A stretch of DNA of 64,000 nucleotides, taken from the NCBI RefSeq assembly GCF_019049245.1, contig NZ_JAGMUK010000032.1, positions 1 through 64,000 of the forward strand. The letters run 5' to 3'. Made by a program: the position numbers and the translations under genes. Shown one piece after another: positions 1 to 8,714 of this stretch (its first letter is position 1; every line of letters begins with the position of its first letter). The notes under the pieces were generated by a model. It worked only from the letters and a program-made list of their open reading frames with translations, was not told the DNA's origin and searched no databases. The stretch is from Streptomyces sp. AC555_RSS877 (GTDB lineage Bacteria; Actinomycetota; Actinomycetes; Streptomycetales; Streptomycetaceae).

Positions 1-40
1 GTCTGGTGCGGGCGTGAGCGGTGTGGTGCGGGGGTGGGCT

Positions 41-67
41 GGGCTGTGTGGGCTGTGTGGGCTGTGT
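41..67. repeat. Three tandem 9-bp repeats
   Basis: Three perfect head-to-tail copies of GGGCTGTGT lie just downstream of the lhr stop codon, inside a G- and T-rich stretch. It looks like a simple-sequence repeat in the 3' flank. No hairpin or coding sense is apparent, and the window begins too close to tell what lies beyond. Confidence 0.7.
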
Positions 68-102
68 GGTGCGGGGTGGGCTGTGACGGCATTTTGTCGG
101 GT

Positions 103-3100
103 TCATGCACGAAGTCGAAGGCCGCGTGGGGTGGCGATGAAGCCCGCCCCTTCCAAGAGGGTGCCGATGGGGGATGTCAGGGCCGAGGCGCCGTTGACCC
201 TCTCGACGGTGACGGTGCCCAGGGAGCCTGCCTTGGCCGCGGTGGCCAGGGCCTGGGCCGCCTCCTGGAGACGTGGATCGTCGGTGGCGGTGCCGACCGG
301 GTCGGAGGGCCAGGCCAGCAGGGTCTTGCCGCCCCGCTCCATATAGAGAGTCAGCTCACCGTCGACGAGCACTACCAGGGAGCCCGCCTTTCGGCCCGGC
401 TTGTGGCCGGCGTCCGTCGGGGGATCGGGCCAGGGGAGAGCTGCGCCGTATGCGTTCGCGGGGTCGGCGGCGGCCAGGACGACGGCTCGGGAGTCGGGGG
501 TGCGGCGGGTTGAGGAGGGGGAGGCGTAGGGGCCGTAAGCCGGGCCGGCCGGTGGTGGGAAGTCGCGGGGGGAGGTCCACTCGCTCCGCGCGGTGGGAGC
601 GGGGGAGAGCCAGTCGTCGGTGAAACCGGTGTCGAAGGTGGCGGGACCCTGGTCTGTGTGGCCGTCGGTCGGACTCGGCCCTTCGGCCGGGTGGGGGGCG
701 GGTGACGCGAAGGGGTCGGATGCCAGGTCGGTGGGGGAGTCGAAGGGGGTTGGAGCGAAGGGGGCGGTCGGCGTGGAAGGAGGGTGTGGGCCGAAGCCGT
801 CTTGGGAGCCGTCGGGCGGGGCCGGGGGTGGCAGGGTTTCGCCCCGGTCGCGGGCGTTGGCCACCGCGCGCAGGCGGTCGACCGCGCCGTCCATCGCGAA
901 CTGCGCCGCGCCGAGTCCTTCCACCACGTAGCCACGTCGTGCCTGGCCGCTGTCCTCGAAGGCGGACAGGATCCGGTACAACGCGGAGAAACCGCCCTCG
1001 ACGCCTTCCGCGGAGACGGCTCCGCGGGTCACCACGCCGTGCCGGTCGAGAAGGACACGAGCCAGGGCGTGGGCGCGCACGGTGAGATCGGCCTCGCGGT
1101 CCGGGAGCAGGGACCAGCGGCCGGCGACGGTCGGAGGGCCGGTGCGGGACGCGGGGCGGGCGGCGGCCGTGAGGGAGCCGTACCGCCCGCGCGGGACGGT
1201 CCGCTTGGCGCGGTGGGCCGTGGAGCCGGCGGTGCGGCCCGAGCCCAGGAGGGAGCGCATGGGGGTGAGCGTGTCGTTCGTGAGCCGTCCGGACCACGCC
1301 AGGTCCCATACGACGTCGGCCAGTTGGGGATCGGTGGCCTCGGGGTGGGTGGTGGCGCGGACGTGGTCGGCGATCTGCCGGAAGAACAGGCCGTAGCCTC
1401 CGGAGAGGGCGTCCAGGACGGACTGGTGCAGCGCCGTCAGCTCCAGGGGGTGGGCCGGCGGGAGGAGCAGGGGGGCCGCGTCCGCCACGTACAGCGAGAC
1501 CCAGCCGTCCTTGCCCGGGAGGGCTCCCGCGCCGGCCCAGACGATCTCTCCGGCGGCGGTGAGCTCGTCGAGCATCGCGGGGGTGTAGTTCGCGACGCGG
1601 GACGGCAGGACGAGCTTCTCCAGGGCGGACGCGGGAACGGATGCGCCCTGCAGCTGCTCGACGGCGCGCACCAGTCCGTCGATGCCACGCAGGCCGTGCC
1701 CCTTGCCGATGTGCTGCCACTGGGGGAGGAACTGGGCGAGCGCCGGCGGCGGCACCGGTTCCAGCTCGTGGCGCAGGGCGGCGAGGGAGCGGCGGCGGAG
1801 GCGGCGCAGGACCGTGGCGTCGCACCATTCCTGGCCGATCCCCGCCGGGTGGAACTCGCCCTGGACCACCCTGCCCGTCGCCGCGAGCCGCTGCAGAGCG
1901 CCCTCGGTGACCGCCACGCCCAGGCCGAAGCGGGCCGCCGCGGTGGCCGAGGTGAACGGGCCGTGGGTGCGAGCGTAGCGCGCCAGGAGGTCGCCCAGCG
2001 GGTCCTTGACGGGCTCCATGAAGGCTTCCGGGACGCCTACCGGCAGTGCCGTGCCGAGCGCGTCACGCAGACGGCCCGCGTCCTCGATCGCCGCCCAGTG
2101 GTCGGCCCCGGCGACGCGTACCCGGATCGCGCGGCGGGCGCCGGCCAGCTCCTGGGCCCACTGTGGGTCGGCACCCCGCGCGGTCAGTTCGGCCTCCTTG
2201 AGCGGGCCGAGCAGCCGCAGCAGATCGGCGACGCCTTCGGCGTCCTTGACGCGGCGGTCCTCGGTGAGCCACTGGAGTTCTTGCTCCAGCTCGGTCAGCA
2301 CCTCGGCGTCGAGCAGTTCGCGCAGTTCCGCCTGGCCGAGGAGTTCGGCCAGCAGGCGTGAGTCCAGGGAGAGGGCGGCGGCGCGGCGCTCGGCGAGCGG
2401 TGAGTCCCCCTCGTACAGGAACTGGGCGACGTACCCGAAGAGGAGGGAGCGGGCGAAGGGGGAGGGCTCGGGGGTGGTGACCTCGACGAGGCGCACCTTG
2501 CGGGATTCCAGGTCTCCCATCAGCTCGACCAGGCCGGGGACGTCGAATACGTCCTGAAGGCATTCGCGGACCGCCTCCAGGACGATCGGGAACGACCCGA
2601 ACTCACTCGCCACCTGGAGCAGTTGGGAGGCACGCTGGCGCTGTTGCCACAGCGGGGTGCGCTTGCCCGGGTTGCGGCGCGGCAGCAGCAGGGCGCGGGC
2701 GGCGCACTCGCGGAAGCGGGCCGCGAAGAGGGCCGAGCTGCCCACCTGGTCCGTGACGAGCTGGTCGACCTCGCCCTTGTCGAAGACGACGTCCGCCGCC
2801 CCGACGGGCGCCTGCTCGGCGTCGTACTCCGTGCCCGCCCTCATGGGCTCCTGATCGAGCAGGTCCAGGCTCAGCAGGTCGGCGTCGGGCAACCGCAGGA
2901 CGATGCCGTCGTCGGCGTGCATGACCTGGGCGTCCATGCCGTACCGCTCGGAGAGCTTGGCGCCGAGCGCGAGCGCCCACGGGGCGTGCACCTGGGCGCC
3001 GAAGGGGGAGTGCACGACGACCCGCCAGTCGCCGAGCTCGTCACGGAAGCGCTCCACGACGATCGTGCGGTCGTCGGGGACGTGGCCGCACGCCTCGCGC

Positions 3101-5085
3101 TGCTCTTCCAGGTAGGACAACACGTTCTCAGCGGCCCAGGCGTCCAGGCCCGCGGCGAGCAGGCGGAGGCGGGCGTCCTCCTTGGGCAGCGAGCCGACCT
3201 CGCGCAGGAACGCCCCCACCGCGCGGCCCAGTTCGAGCGGGCGGCCCAGCTGGTCGCCCTTCCAGAAGGGGAGCCGGCCCGGCACGCCGGGCGCGGGGGA
3301 GACCAGGACGCGGTCCCGGGTGATGTCCTCGATGCGCCAGGAACTGGTGCCGAGCGTGAAGACGTCGCCGACCCGCGACTCGTAGACCATCTCCTCGTCG
3401 AGCTCGCCGACCCGGCCGCCGCCCTTCTTGGGGTCGGAACCGGCGAGGAAGACACCGAAGAGGCCGCGGTCGGGGATCGTGCCGCCCGAGGTGACGGCGA
3501 GGCGCTGGGCGCCGGGGCGGCCGGTGATCGTGCCGGCGACGCGGTCCCAGACCACGCGCGGGCGTAGCTCCGCGAAGGCGTCGGACGGGTAGCGGCCGGC
3601 GAGCATGTCGAGGACGGCCGTGAACGCCGATTCGGGGAGTGCGGCGAAGGGGGCGGCCCGGCGGACGATCGCGAGCAGGTCGTCGAGCTGCCAGGTGTCC
3701 ATCGCGGTCATGGCGACGACCTGCTGGGCCAGGACGTCCAGCGGGTTGGCGGGGACCCTCAGGGACTCGATGGAGCCGGTGCGCATGCGCTCGGTGACCA
3801 CTGCTGCCTGGACCAGGTCGCCGCGGTACTTCGGGAAGACCACGCCGGTGGAGACCGCACCCACCTGGTGGCCGGCGCGCCCGACCCGCTGCAGGCCGGA
3901 GGCCACCGAGGGCGGGGACTCCACCTGGATGACGAGGTCCACGGCACCCATGTCGATGCCCAGTTCGAGGCTGGAGGTCGCCACCACCGCGGGGAGGCGG
4001 CCGGCCTTGAGGTCCTCCTCGACAAGGGCGCGCTGTTCCTTGGAGACCGAGCCGTGGTGGGCGCGGGCGATCACGGGCGGGGCGCCCTGGGCCGCTCCGG
4101 AGCCTCCCATGAGTTCGGCGGGGGCGTGGTGTTCGTCCAGGGGTTCGCCGGTGGCTCGCTCGTAGGCGATCTCGTTGAGCCTGTTGCACAGCCGTTCAGC
4201 CAGGCGGCGGGAGTTGGCGAACACGATCGTCGAGCGGTGGGCCTGGACGAGGTCGGTGATGCGCTCCTCGACGTGCGGCCAGATCGAGGGACGCTCCGCG
4301 CCTTCGGAGCCGTCGGCTACCGGAGAGCCGCCCAGTTCGCCCAGGTCCTCGACCGGGACGACGACCGAGAGGTTGAACTCCTTGCCGGACTTCGGCTGGA
4401 CGATCTCCACCTTGCGGCGGGGGGAGAGGTAGCGAGCGACCTCGTCGACCGGGCGGACCGTGGCCGAGAGGCCGATGCGACGGGCCGGCCTGGGGAGCAG
4501 TTCGTCCAGGCGCTCCAGGGAGAGGGCGAGGTGGGCGCCGCGCTTGGTGCCGGCGACCGCGTGGACTTCGTCGAGGATGACCGTCTCGATGCCGGTCAGT
4601 GCGTCGCGCGTGGCCGACGTCAGCATCAGGAACAGGGACTCCGGGGTGGTGATCAGGATGTCCGGAGGGCGGGTGGACAGGGCGCGGCGTTCGGCGGGGG
4701 GTGTGTCGCCGGAGCGGATGCCGACCTTGACCTCCGGTTCGGGCAGGCCCAGGCGGACGGACTCCTGGCGGATGCCGGTCAGAGGGCTGCGGAGGTTGCG
4801 CTCCACGTCCACCGCGAGGGCCTTCAGCGGGGACACGTACAGGACTCGGCAGCGCTTCTTGGGGTCGGCGGGTGGGGGTGTGGAGGCGAGCTGGTCCAGT
4901 GCCGCGAGGAAGGCGGCCAAGGTCTTGCCGGAACCGGTGGGGGCGACGACCAGCACGTCCGAGCCCTCTGCGATGGCCTGCCACGCGCCTGCCTGGGCGG
5001 CGGTGGGCGCGTCGAAGGCGCCCGTGAACCAGCTGCGGGTCGCGGGGGAGAAGGCTTTGAGGGCCTCGTGTGCGGAGCTGACCAT
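103..5085 (-). CDS. lhr: Lhr-family ATP-dependent DEAD/DEAH helicase
   Basis: This encodes about 1,660 residues, the size of full-length actinobacterial Lhr (large helicase-related) proteins, which translocate 3' to 5' on single-stranded DNA and prefer RNA:DNA hybrids. Walker A is APTGSGKT at residues 48-55 and the DExH box is DEVH at 172-175. The helicase C core with its QRVGRAGHQ arginine-finger motif follows, then the long winged-helix and Lhr C-terminal region. A Pro- and Ser-rich low-complexity stretch sits near the C-terminus. The frame stays open for 459 bases further upstream. I choose the ATG at 5085 because homology starts there, because GGATGG lies just before it, and because a damage-type promoter ends six bases away. 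In mycobacteria lhr is known to be DNA-damage inducible, which fits. Transcription is divergent from the AraC gene. Confidence 0.93.
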   Translation of the reverse strand: MVSSAHEALKAFSPATRSWFTGAFDAPTAAQAGAWQAIAEGSDVLVVAPTGSGKTLAAFLAALDQLASTPPPADPKKRCRVLYVSPLKALAVDVERNLRSPLTGIRQESVRLGLPEPEVKVGIRSGDTPPAERRALSTRPPDILITTPESLFLMLTSATRDALTGIETVILDEVHAVAGTKRGAHLALSLERLDELLPRPARRIGLSATVRPVDEVARYLSPRRKVEIVQPKSGKEFNLSVVVPVEDLGELGGSPVADGSEGAERPSIWPHVEERITDLVQAHRSTIVFANSRRLAERLCNRLNEIAYERATGEPLDEHHAPAELMGGSGAAQGAPPVIARAHHGSVSKEQRALVEEDLKAGRLPAVVATSSLELGIDMGAVDLVIQVESPPSVASGLQRVGRAGHQVGAVSTGVVFPKYRGDLVQAAVVTERMRTGSIESLRVPANPLDVLAQQVVAMTAMDTWQLDDLLAIVRRAAPFAALPESAFTAVLDMLAGRYPSDAFAELRPRVVWDRVAGTITGRPGAQRLAVTSGGTIPDRGLFGVFLAGSDPKKGGGRVGELDEEMVYESRVGDVFTLGTSSWRIEDITRDRVLVSPAPGVPGRLPFWKGDQLGRPLELGRAVGAFLREVGSLPKEDARLRLLAAGLDAWAAENVLSYLEEQREACGHVPDDRTIVVERFRDELGDWRVVVHSPFGAQVHAPWALALGAKLSERYGMDAQVMHADDGIVLRLPDADLLSLDLLDQEPMRAGTEYDAEQAPVGAADVVFDKGEVDQLVTDQVGSSALFAARFRECAARALLLPRRNPGKRTPLWQQRQRASQLLQVASEFGSFPIVLEAVRECLQDVFDVPGLVELMGDLESRKVRLVEVTTPEPSPFARSLLFGYVAQFLYEGDSPLAERRAAALSLDSRLLAELLGQAELRELLDAEVLTELEQELQWLTEDRRVKDAEGVADLLRLLGPLKEAELTARGADPQWAQELAGARRAIRVRVAGADHWAAIEDAGRLRDALGTALPVGVPEAFMEPVKDPLGDLLARYARTHGPFTSATAAARFGLGVAVTEGALQRLAATGRVVQGEFHPAGIGQEWCDATVLRRLRRRSLAALRHELEPVPPPALAQFLPQWQHIGKGHGLRGIDGLVRAVEQLQGASVPASALEKLVLPSRVANYTPAMLDELTAAGEIVWAGAGALPGKDGWVSLYVADAAPLLLPPAHPLELTALHQSVLDALSGGYGLFFRQIADHVRATTHPEATDPQLADVVWDLAWSGRLTNDTLTPMRSLLGSGRTAGSTAHRAKRTVPRGRYGSLTAAARPASRTGPPTVAGRWSLLPDREADLTVRAHALARVLLDRHGVVTRGAVSAEGVEGGFSALYRILSAFEDSGQARRGYVVEGLGAAQFAMDGAVDRLRAVANARDRGETLPPPAPPDGSQDGFGPHPPSTPTAPFAPTPFDSPTDLASDPFASPAPHPAEGPSPTDGHTDQGPATFDTGFTDDWLSPAPTARSEWTSPRDFPPPAGPAYGPYASPSSTRRTPDSRAVVLAAADPANAYGAALPWPDPPTDAGHKPGRKAGSLVVLVDGELTLYMERGGKTLLAWPSDPVGTATDDPRLQEAAQALATAAKAGSLGTVTVERVNGASALTSPIGTLLEGAGFIATPRGLRLRA

Positions 5086-5091
5086 GTGTCC

Positions 5092-5114
5092 ATCCTGCAC
5101 CCGGGGACTGACAA
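5092..5114 (-). promoter_or_regulatory. Possible PafBC-type damage promoter of lhr
   Basis: Read on the minus strand, TTGTCAGTC is followed by 8 nt and then CAGGAT, and the lhr ATG comes 6 nt later. This is the spacing of the recA-NDp/PafBC motif (TTGTCANTG, N8, TANNNT), with two mismatches: the ninth base and the first base of the -10. Position and spacing argue for it, and the two mismatches argue against. The transcript would be nearly leaderless. Confidence 0.4.
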
Positions 5115-5221
5115 TGCTGCTGACCTGGGAGGATGGTGCGTTGGGCTCCGTGAACCTCATGCCTGCGGCGGCCTGGGGGCTGGGTGGGGGTGCGCGGGTA
5201 GCGCCTTGTGCTTTGTGGGTC

Positions 5222-5333
5222 GGGGCCGTGTCGGGGGGTGTCCGTCCTCGGAACGGCGCGGAATCGGTTGCCCATCGAGGTGCTCGCGTTGACGCGCCAA
5301 CCGCTGCGGGCGGACACCCCCCGGCACGGCCCC
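5222..5333. repeat. Long palindromic intergenic element (REP/MITE-like)
   Basis: Arms at 5222-5244 and 5311-5333 are reverse complements over 22 of 23 bases and enclose 66 nt. The enclosed part contains further short inverted repeats, including CGGTTG and CAACCG, so the whole could fold into one long imperfect hairpin. It lies between the divergent lhr and AraC genes and codes for nothing convincing. From memory, translated pieces of this sequence recur in spurious Streptomyces gene predictions, suggesting a dispersed repeat. That recollection is unverified. Confidence 0.7.
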
Positions 5334-5413
5334 TTGCCGCCGTACGCGCCTGGCGGTGCGCGGTGTCCGAGCCGCCTGCCGGGGTGGTGGTCGGCGTGTC
5401 GGAAGATGGGGGC

Positions 5414-6292
5414 ATGGCGGGTTCGGGTGAGAGGGCACGGCACTGGCAGTATGCCGAGCTGCCAGGGGTCGATCTGTTGCGGGCCCGGTATATCCGAAAG
5501 GCGTTCGTACGGCATACACACGAGCACTTCGTCATCGCGGCCATCGCCGACGGGGTCGAGGTCTTTCATCATCGGGGTGCCGACCAGTACGCGGGGGCGG
5601 GGGCGCTGGCCCTGATCAATCCGGATACGGCCCATACGGGACGTGCCGGCGTTCCCGACGGGTGGCGGTACGGGGCCGTTTATCCGTCGTCGGAGGTGGT
5701 GGCGGAGATCGCTGCCGAGACCACCTTGATCCGGGGGACGCCGGGATTCGTCCGGCCGGTGCTGGACGACCCGTATGCCGCGGGGCTGGTGCATCAGGTG
5801 TTGCGGGCCGCAGAGGAGGGGAACGCGCTGGCCGCCGACACGTTGCTGCGGGTTGCCGTGACGCGGCTGCTCCGGTTGAACGGCGGGACGCTGCCGCAGC
5901 GGGACGTACGGACAGCCGGTGCCCGGGTCGCGGAACGCGCGCGTGCCGTGTTGGAGGAGCGGATGGTCGAGCCGCCGACGCTGGAAAAGCTGGCCGGTGA
6001 GCTGGGGACCAGCCCGTTCGCGTTGCTGCGGGCGTTTCGCGATGCGTACGGGATGCCGCCGCATGCCTGGCTGACCGATGCGCGGGTGCGCCGGGCGAGG
6101 CGGCTGCTGGATGCCGGTACGACTCCGGCCGAGGTGGCCGTCGCGGTGGGGTTCACGGATCAACCGCACCTGAATCGGCACTTCACGCGGATCGTGGGCG
6201 TGCCTCCTGGGGCGTACCGGCGTGAGCGCAAGAACGTACAAGACGAGCGGGGGCGGCTGCTTCTACCGTTGGACGGATGGCAGAGCAGATAG
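5414..6292 (+). CDS. AraC-family transcriptional regulator
   Basis: A 292-residue regulator. The N-terminal part (about residues 15-150) looks like the cupin-type AraC sensing domain, with FVRHTHEHFVI followed by GAGALALINPDTAHTG. Residues about 185-285 carry the double helix-turn-helix, seen in LEKLAGELGTSPFALLRAF and in FTDQPHLNRHF near the C-terminus. The ATG at 5414 is preceded by a GGGGG-type ribosome site; an open frame continues upstream but runs through the palindromic element. The gene overlaps azlC by 16 bases, so the two are co-transcribed and probably coupled. By context it probably controls the azlCD exporter, with its ligand likely an amino acid or related compound. The ligand itself cannot be read from the sequence. 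Confidence 0.88.
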   Translation: MAGSGERARHWQYAELPGVDLLRARYIRKAFVRHTHEHFVIAAIADGVEVFHHRGADQYAGAGALALINPDTAHTGRAGVPDGWRYGAVYPSSEVVAEIAAETTLIRGTPGFVRPVLDDPYAAGLVHQVLRAAEEGNALAADTLLRVAVTRLLRLNGGTLPQRDVRTAGARVAERARAVLEERMVEPPTLEKLAGELGTSPFALLRAFRDAYGMPPHAWLTDARVRRARRLLDAGTTPAEVAVAVGFTDQPHLNRHFTRIVGVPPGAYRRERKNVQDERGRLLLPLDGWQSR

Positions 6293-7029
6293 ATCTCATG
6301 GACATGCGTGAGGGAGCGAAGCCCGACTCCGCCGTGGTGAGGGATGCCCTGGGGGTCGGAATCGCCGTCGGGCTGTCCGGGTTCGCCTTCGGGGTGACCT
6401 CGGCAGGGAGCGGGCTGACGGTGTTGCAGAGCTGTGCGCTCAGCCTGCTGGTCTTCACGGGGGCGTCGCAGTTCGCTTTGGTCGGGGCCCTTGCGGCGGG
6501 CGGCAACCCGCTGACGGCGGCCGCGGGGGCGTTCTTCCTCGGGACGCGCAACGCGTTCTACGGATTGCGGCTGTCGCAGTTGCTGGCCCTCCCGCGCGTG
6601 GTGCGTCCGTTCGCCGCGCAGTGGGTCATCGACGAGACGGCGGCCGTGGCGCTGGCGCAGCCCACGCGACGCGGTGTGCGGATCGGGTTCGCCGTGACAG
6701 GGCTCAGTCTGTACGTGCTGTGGAACCTCACAACCCTGCTGGGCGCGCTGGGCGCCGAGGCCATCGGGGACACCGACGCCTGGGGGCTGGACGCGGCCGG
6801 GCCCGCGGTCTTCCTGGCCTTGCTGGCGCCCATGTTGATCACCGCCGTCGAGCGGGCGGTCGCCGCGCTGGCGGTCCTGCTGGGACTCGGGCTGCTGCCT
6901 GTGCTGCCCGCCGGCGTCCCCGTTCTGGTGGCCGCGCTCGCGGCGCCGGCCGTGTTGTGGGCGGATGGCCGTCGTAGGGGCGCCGACCCTGACGGCGTAC
7001 AGCGTGATGGCCTGGAGGGAGATCGTTGA
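6277..7029 (+). CDS. azlC: AzlC-family branched-chain amino acid exporter, large subunit
   Basis: A 250-residue integral membrane protein of the AzlC family. With the small AzlD partner these export branched-chain amino acids or analogues across the cytoplasmic membrane. The family start FGVTSAGSGLTVLQSCALSL (about residues 42-61) and the block FLGTRNAFYGLRLSQLL (about residues 88-104) are visible, with several further hydrophobic segments. The start overlaps the end of the AraC gene and the stop overlaps the azlD start, which is a tight operon arrangement. The substrate is inferred from the family only. Confidence 0.88.
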   Translation: MAEQIDLMDMREGAKPDSAVVRDALGVGIAVGLSGFAFGVTSAGSGLTVLQSCALSLLVFTGASQFALVGALAAGGNPLTAAAGAFFLGTRNAFYGLRLSQLLALPRVVRPFAAQWVIDETAAVALAQPTRRGVRIGFAVTGLSLYVLWNLTTLLGALGAEAIGDTDAWGLDAAGPAVFLALLAPMLITAVERAVAALAVLLGLGLLPVLPAGVPVLVAALAAPAVLWADGRRRGADPDGVQRDGLEGDR

Positions 7030-7334
7030 ACATCTGGATCGCGATCGGTGTGACCGCCCTCGGGTGCTACGCCGTCAAGCTCGCCGGGCTTCTCGTGCCC
7101 GCCGGTGCCCTTGAGCGGCCTCTCGTCAGGCGTCTGGCCGCCCTTTTGCCCGTGGCCCTCCTGGCTGCGCTCACGGCCCAGCAGACCTTCGCCGACGGGC
7201 AGGCTCTGGTACTGGACGCGCGGGCCGCGGGACTCGCCGCGGCTGCCGTGGCGCTGGTTCTGCGCGCCCCCTTCCTATTCGTCGTCGCGGCCGCCGTGCT
7301 GGTGACCGCCGGGGTGCGGGCGATGGGTGGGTGA
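7026..7334 (+). CDS. azlD: AzlD-family small membrane subunit
   Basis: A 102-residue protein made almost entirely of hydrophobic helices (about residues 4-24, 38-58, 67-80 and 83-98), with the conserved GCYAVKLAGLLVP opening of AzlD proteins. It begins with TTG inside the azlC stop (TTGA overlap), so translation is coupled and the two subunits are made together. It acts in the cytoplasmic membrane as the partner of AzlC. A short convergent gap separates it from the next minus-strand gene. Confidence 0.87.
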   Translation: MNIWIAIGVTALGCYAVKLAGLLVPAGALERPLVRRLAALLPVALLAALTAQQTFADGQALVLDARAAGLAAAAVALVLRAPFLFVVAAAVLVTAGVRAMGG

Positions 7335-7434
7335 TCTGTCGCAGACTCGCGTGTCGCAGGGCTCCAACGCGTGTGTGCGTCATGCCACCCGGACCGGTTT
7401 TTCTGGTGGGGGTATGCGCAGGACAGCTGCTGTT

Positions 7435-8379
7435 TCAGCCCAGGAGACGGCCGTACGCCCGCAGGGTGCGCAGCGCATCGAGCGTCACCAGGGGGCGGGC
7501 TTCCAGGGCTGTGCCCGGAGCCCACTGGCGCCGGCGGACCGGCCAGCCGCCGTCCTCCTGCTGTTCGTCCGCGAGGAAGTCCAGCGAGCGCGCCATCTCG
7601 TCGTCCGTGAACCACGCGCGCGCCAGAGAGGTCGGTGTCTTCGCGTAGTCGTGCGGGAAGTGGTGCTCCCCGGGGGCGTAGTCCGGCGCGACCGCGGACG
7701 CGTCGAGTCGCTCGGGGTCCAGTACCGCGAGGCGGTGTTCGCGCACCAGACGGCCGAGGCGGTCGGCGACCGCCTCCGCGCGCGGGCGGTCGGGGACGGC
7801 ATCCAGGAAGGCGACGGCGGCCTGGATCTCGTACGGGTGGGACTGCTCCAGGGACTGGACCGCCTGCCAGCAGAAGTCCGTGGCCCGGAAGAGCCACGCG
7901 TGCCACACCTCGTTGCGGTGCAGGAGGCCCACCACTGGTCCGGTGGCGAGGAGTTCGCTCGGCGGGTCGTCCAGGATCGGGAGGAAAGGGGCCGCCGGGT
8001 AGCCGCGCTGGCTGGGATGGATCGCCGGCAGTGCGCCGTCCGGCGTGGTCACGGAGGTCAGATAGCGGCACACGCGCTCCACGCGCTGTCCGCCGCAGCG
8101 CCCGATGGCGTCCAGGACCCGCAGGGCGTGCCCGGTGTGCAGTGGCTGGCTGACCGGGCCCCGCAGATCGGGTTCCAGCGCGTGGCCGTACCCGCCGTCC
8201 TCGTTGCGGTACGCGTCCAGCGCCGTCTCCACCGGGTCGGCGCTTCCCTTCAGGAAGTGATACGCGAAGAGGCGCTGCTCCAGCACACGTGCGGTGAGCC
8301 AGACGAAGTGCTCGGCGCGTGCGAGTGGGGAGTGCGCCGGGGGCGTCGGGGGGAGTGGGGAAGCTCCTGTTTCGGCCAT
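7435..8379 (-). CDS. Conserved hypothetical protein, prenyltransferase/terpenoid-cyclase-like alpha toroid
   Basis: A 314-residue soluble protein without signal peptide or membrane segment. Repeats of the form DAYRNEDGGYGHALEPDL (about residues 55-72) and DFLADEQQEDGGWPVRRRQW (about 266-285) resemble the QW/GG repeats of the alpha/alpha-toroid fold seen in squalene cyclases and prenyltransferase beta subunits. No DxDD or other cyclase catalytic motif is evident, so enzymatic function is not claimed. No Shine-Dalgarno sequence precedes the ATG. A -10-like TACGGT seven bases upstream, with TTGCCG sixteen bases before it, suggests a leaderless transcript. It is divergent from the DUF3046 gene. 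Confidence 0.72.
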   Translation of the reverse strand: MAETGASPLPPTPPAHSPLARAEHFVWLTARVLEQRLFAYHFLKGSADPVETALDAYRNEDGGYGHALEPDLRGPVSQPLHTGHALRVLDAIGRCGGQRVERVCRYLTSVTTPDGALPAIHPSQRGYPAAPFLPILDDPPSELLATGPVVGLLHRNEVWHAWLFRATDFCWQAVQSLEQSHPYEIQAAVAFLDAVPDRPRAEAVADRLGRLVREHRLAVLDPERLDASAVAPDYAPGEHHFPHDYAKTPTSLARAWFTDDEMARSLDFLADEQQEDGGWPVRRRQWAPGTALEARPLVTLDALRTLRAYGRLLG

Positions 8380-8459
8380 GCGTCAGACCGTAGGGCGGAA
8401 AGCGGTCTCGGCAAGCGGTCCCGGCTCAGGCCCACCCTCAGGGGCGGGATACTGAAGTC

Positions 8460-8654
8460 ATGCGGTTGACGGTTTTCTGGGAGCGGATGACGGACCACTT
8501 CGGTCCGGGCTACGCCGACACCTTCGCGCGCGATCACGTGATGGCGGAGCTCGGCGGGCGCACGGTGAACGAGGCGCTGGACGCCGGCTGGGATGCCAAG
8601 GACGTGTGGCGTGTGGTTTGCACCGTCATGAACGTTCCGTGGGAGAAGCACTGA
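8460..8654 (+). CDS. DUF3046 domain protein
   Basis: A 64-residue protein matching the small actinobacterial DUF3046 family over its full length, from MRLTVFWERMTDHFG to the WEKH end, with the conserved VWRVVCTVMNVP segment. The family is usually found close to recA, as here. No catalytic or DNA-binding motif can be named. It is probably transcribed with, or just before, the AI-2E-family gene 60 bases downstream. Function unknown. Confidence 0.88.
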   Translation: MRLTVFWERMTDHFGPGYADTFARDHVMAELGGRTVNEALDAGWDAKDVWRVVCTVMNVPWEKH

Positions 8655-8685
8655 TCCGTCACGAAGATCGAAGGACGGTAACCGA

Positions 8686-8708
8686 TTGTCAGTCACGTGG
8701 GCGAGACT
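8686..8708 (+). promoter_or_regulatory. Weak PafBC-type damage motif before the AI-2E gene
   Basis: TTGTCAGTC, 8 nt, then GAGACT, ending 6 nt before the GTG at 8715. Spacing is identical to the recA promoter, but two consensus positions differ: base nine, and the first base of the -10. Low confidence on sequence alone. The repeated architecture in this window is the reason to list it. Confidence 0.28.
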
Positions 8709-8714
8709 TGCACC

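Noticed and set aside
8697..8714. Upstream GTG start for the AI-2E gene
   Set aside because: It lies within the spacer of the promoter-like motif and has no ribosome site; the GTG at 8715 fits better.
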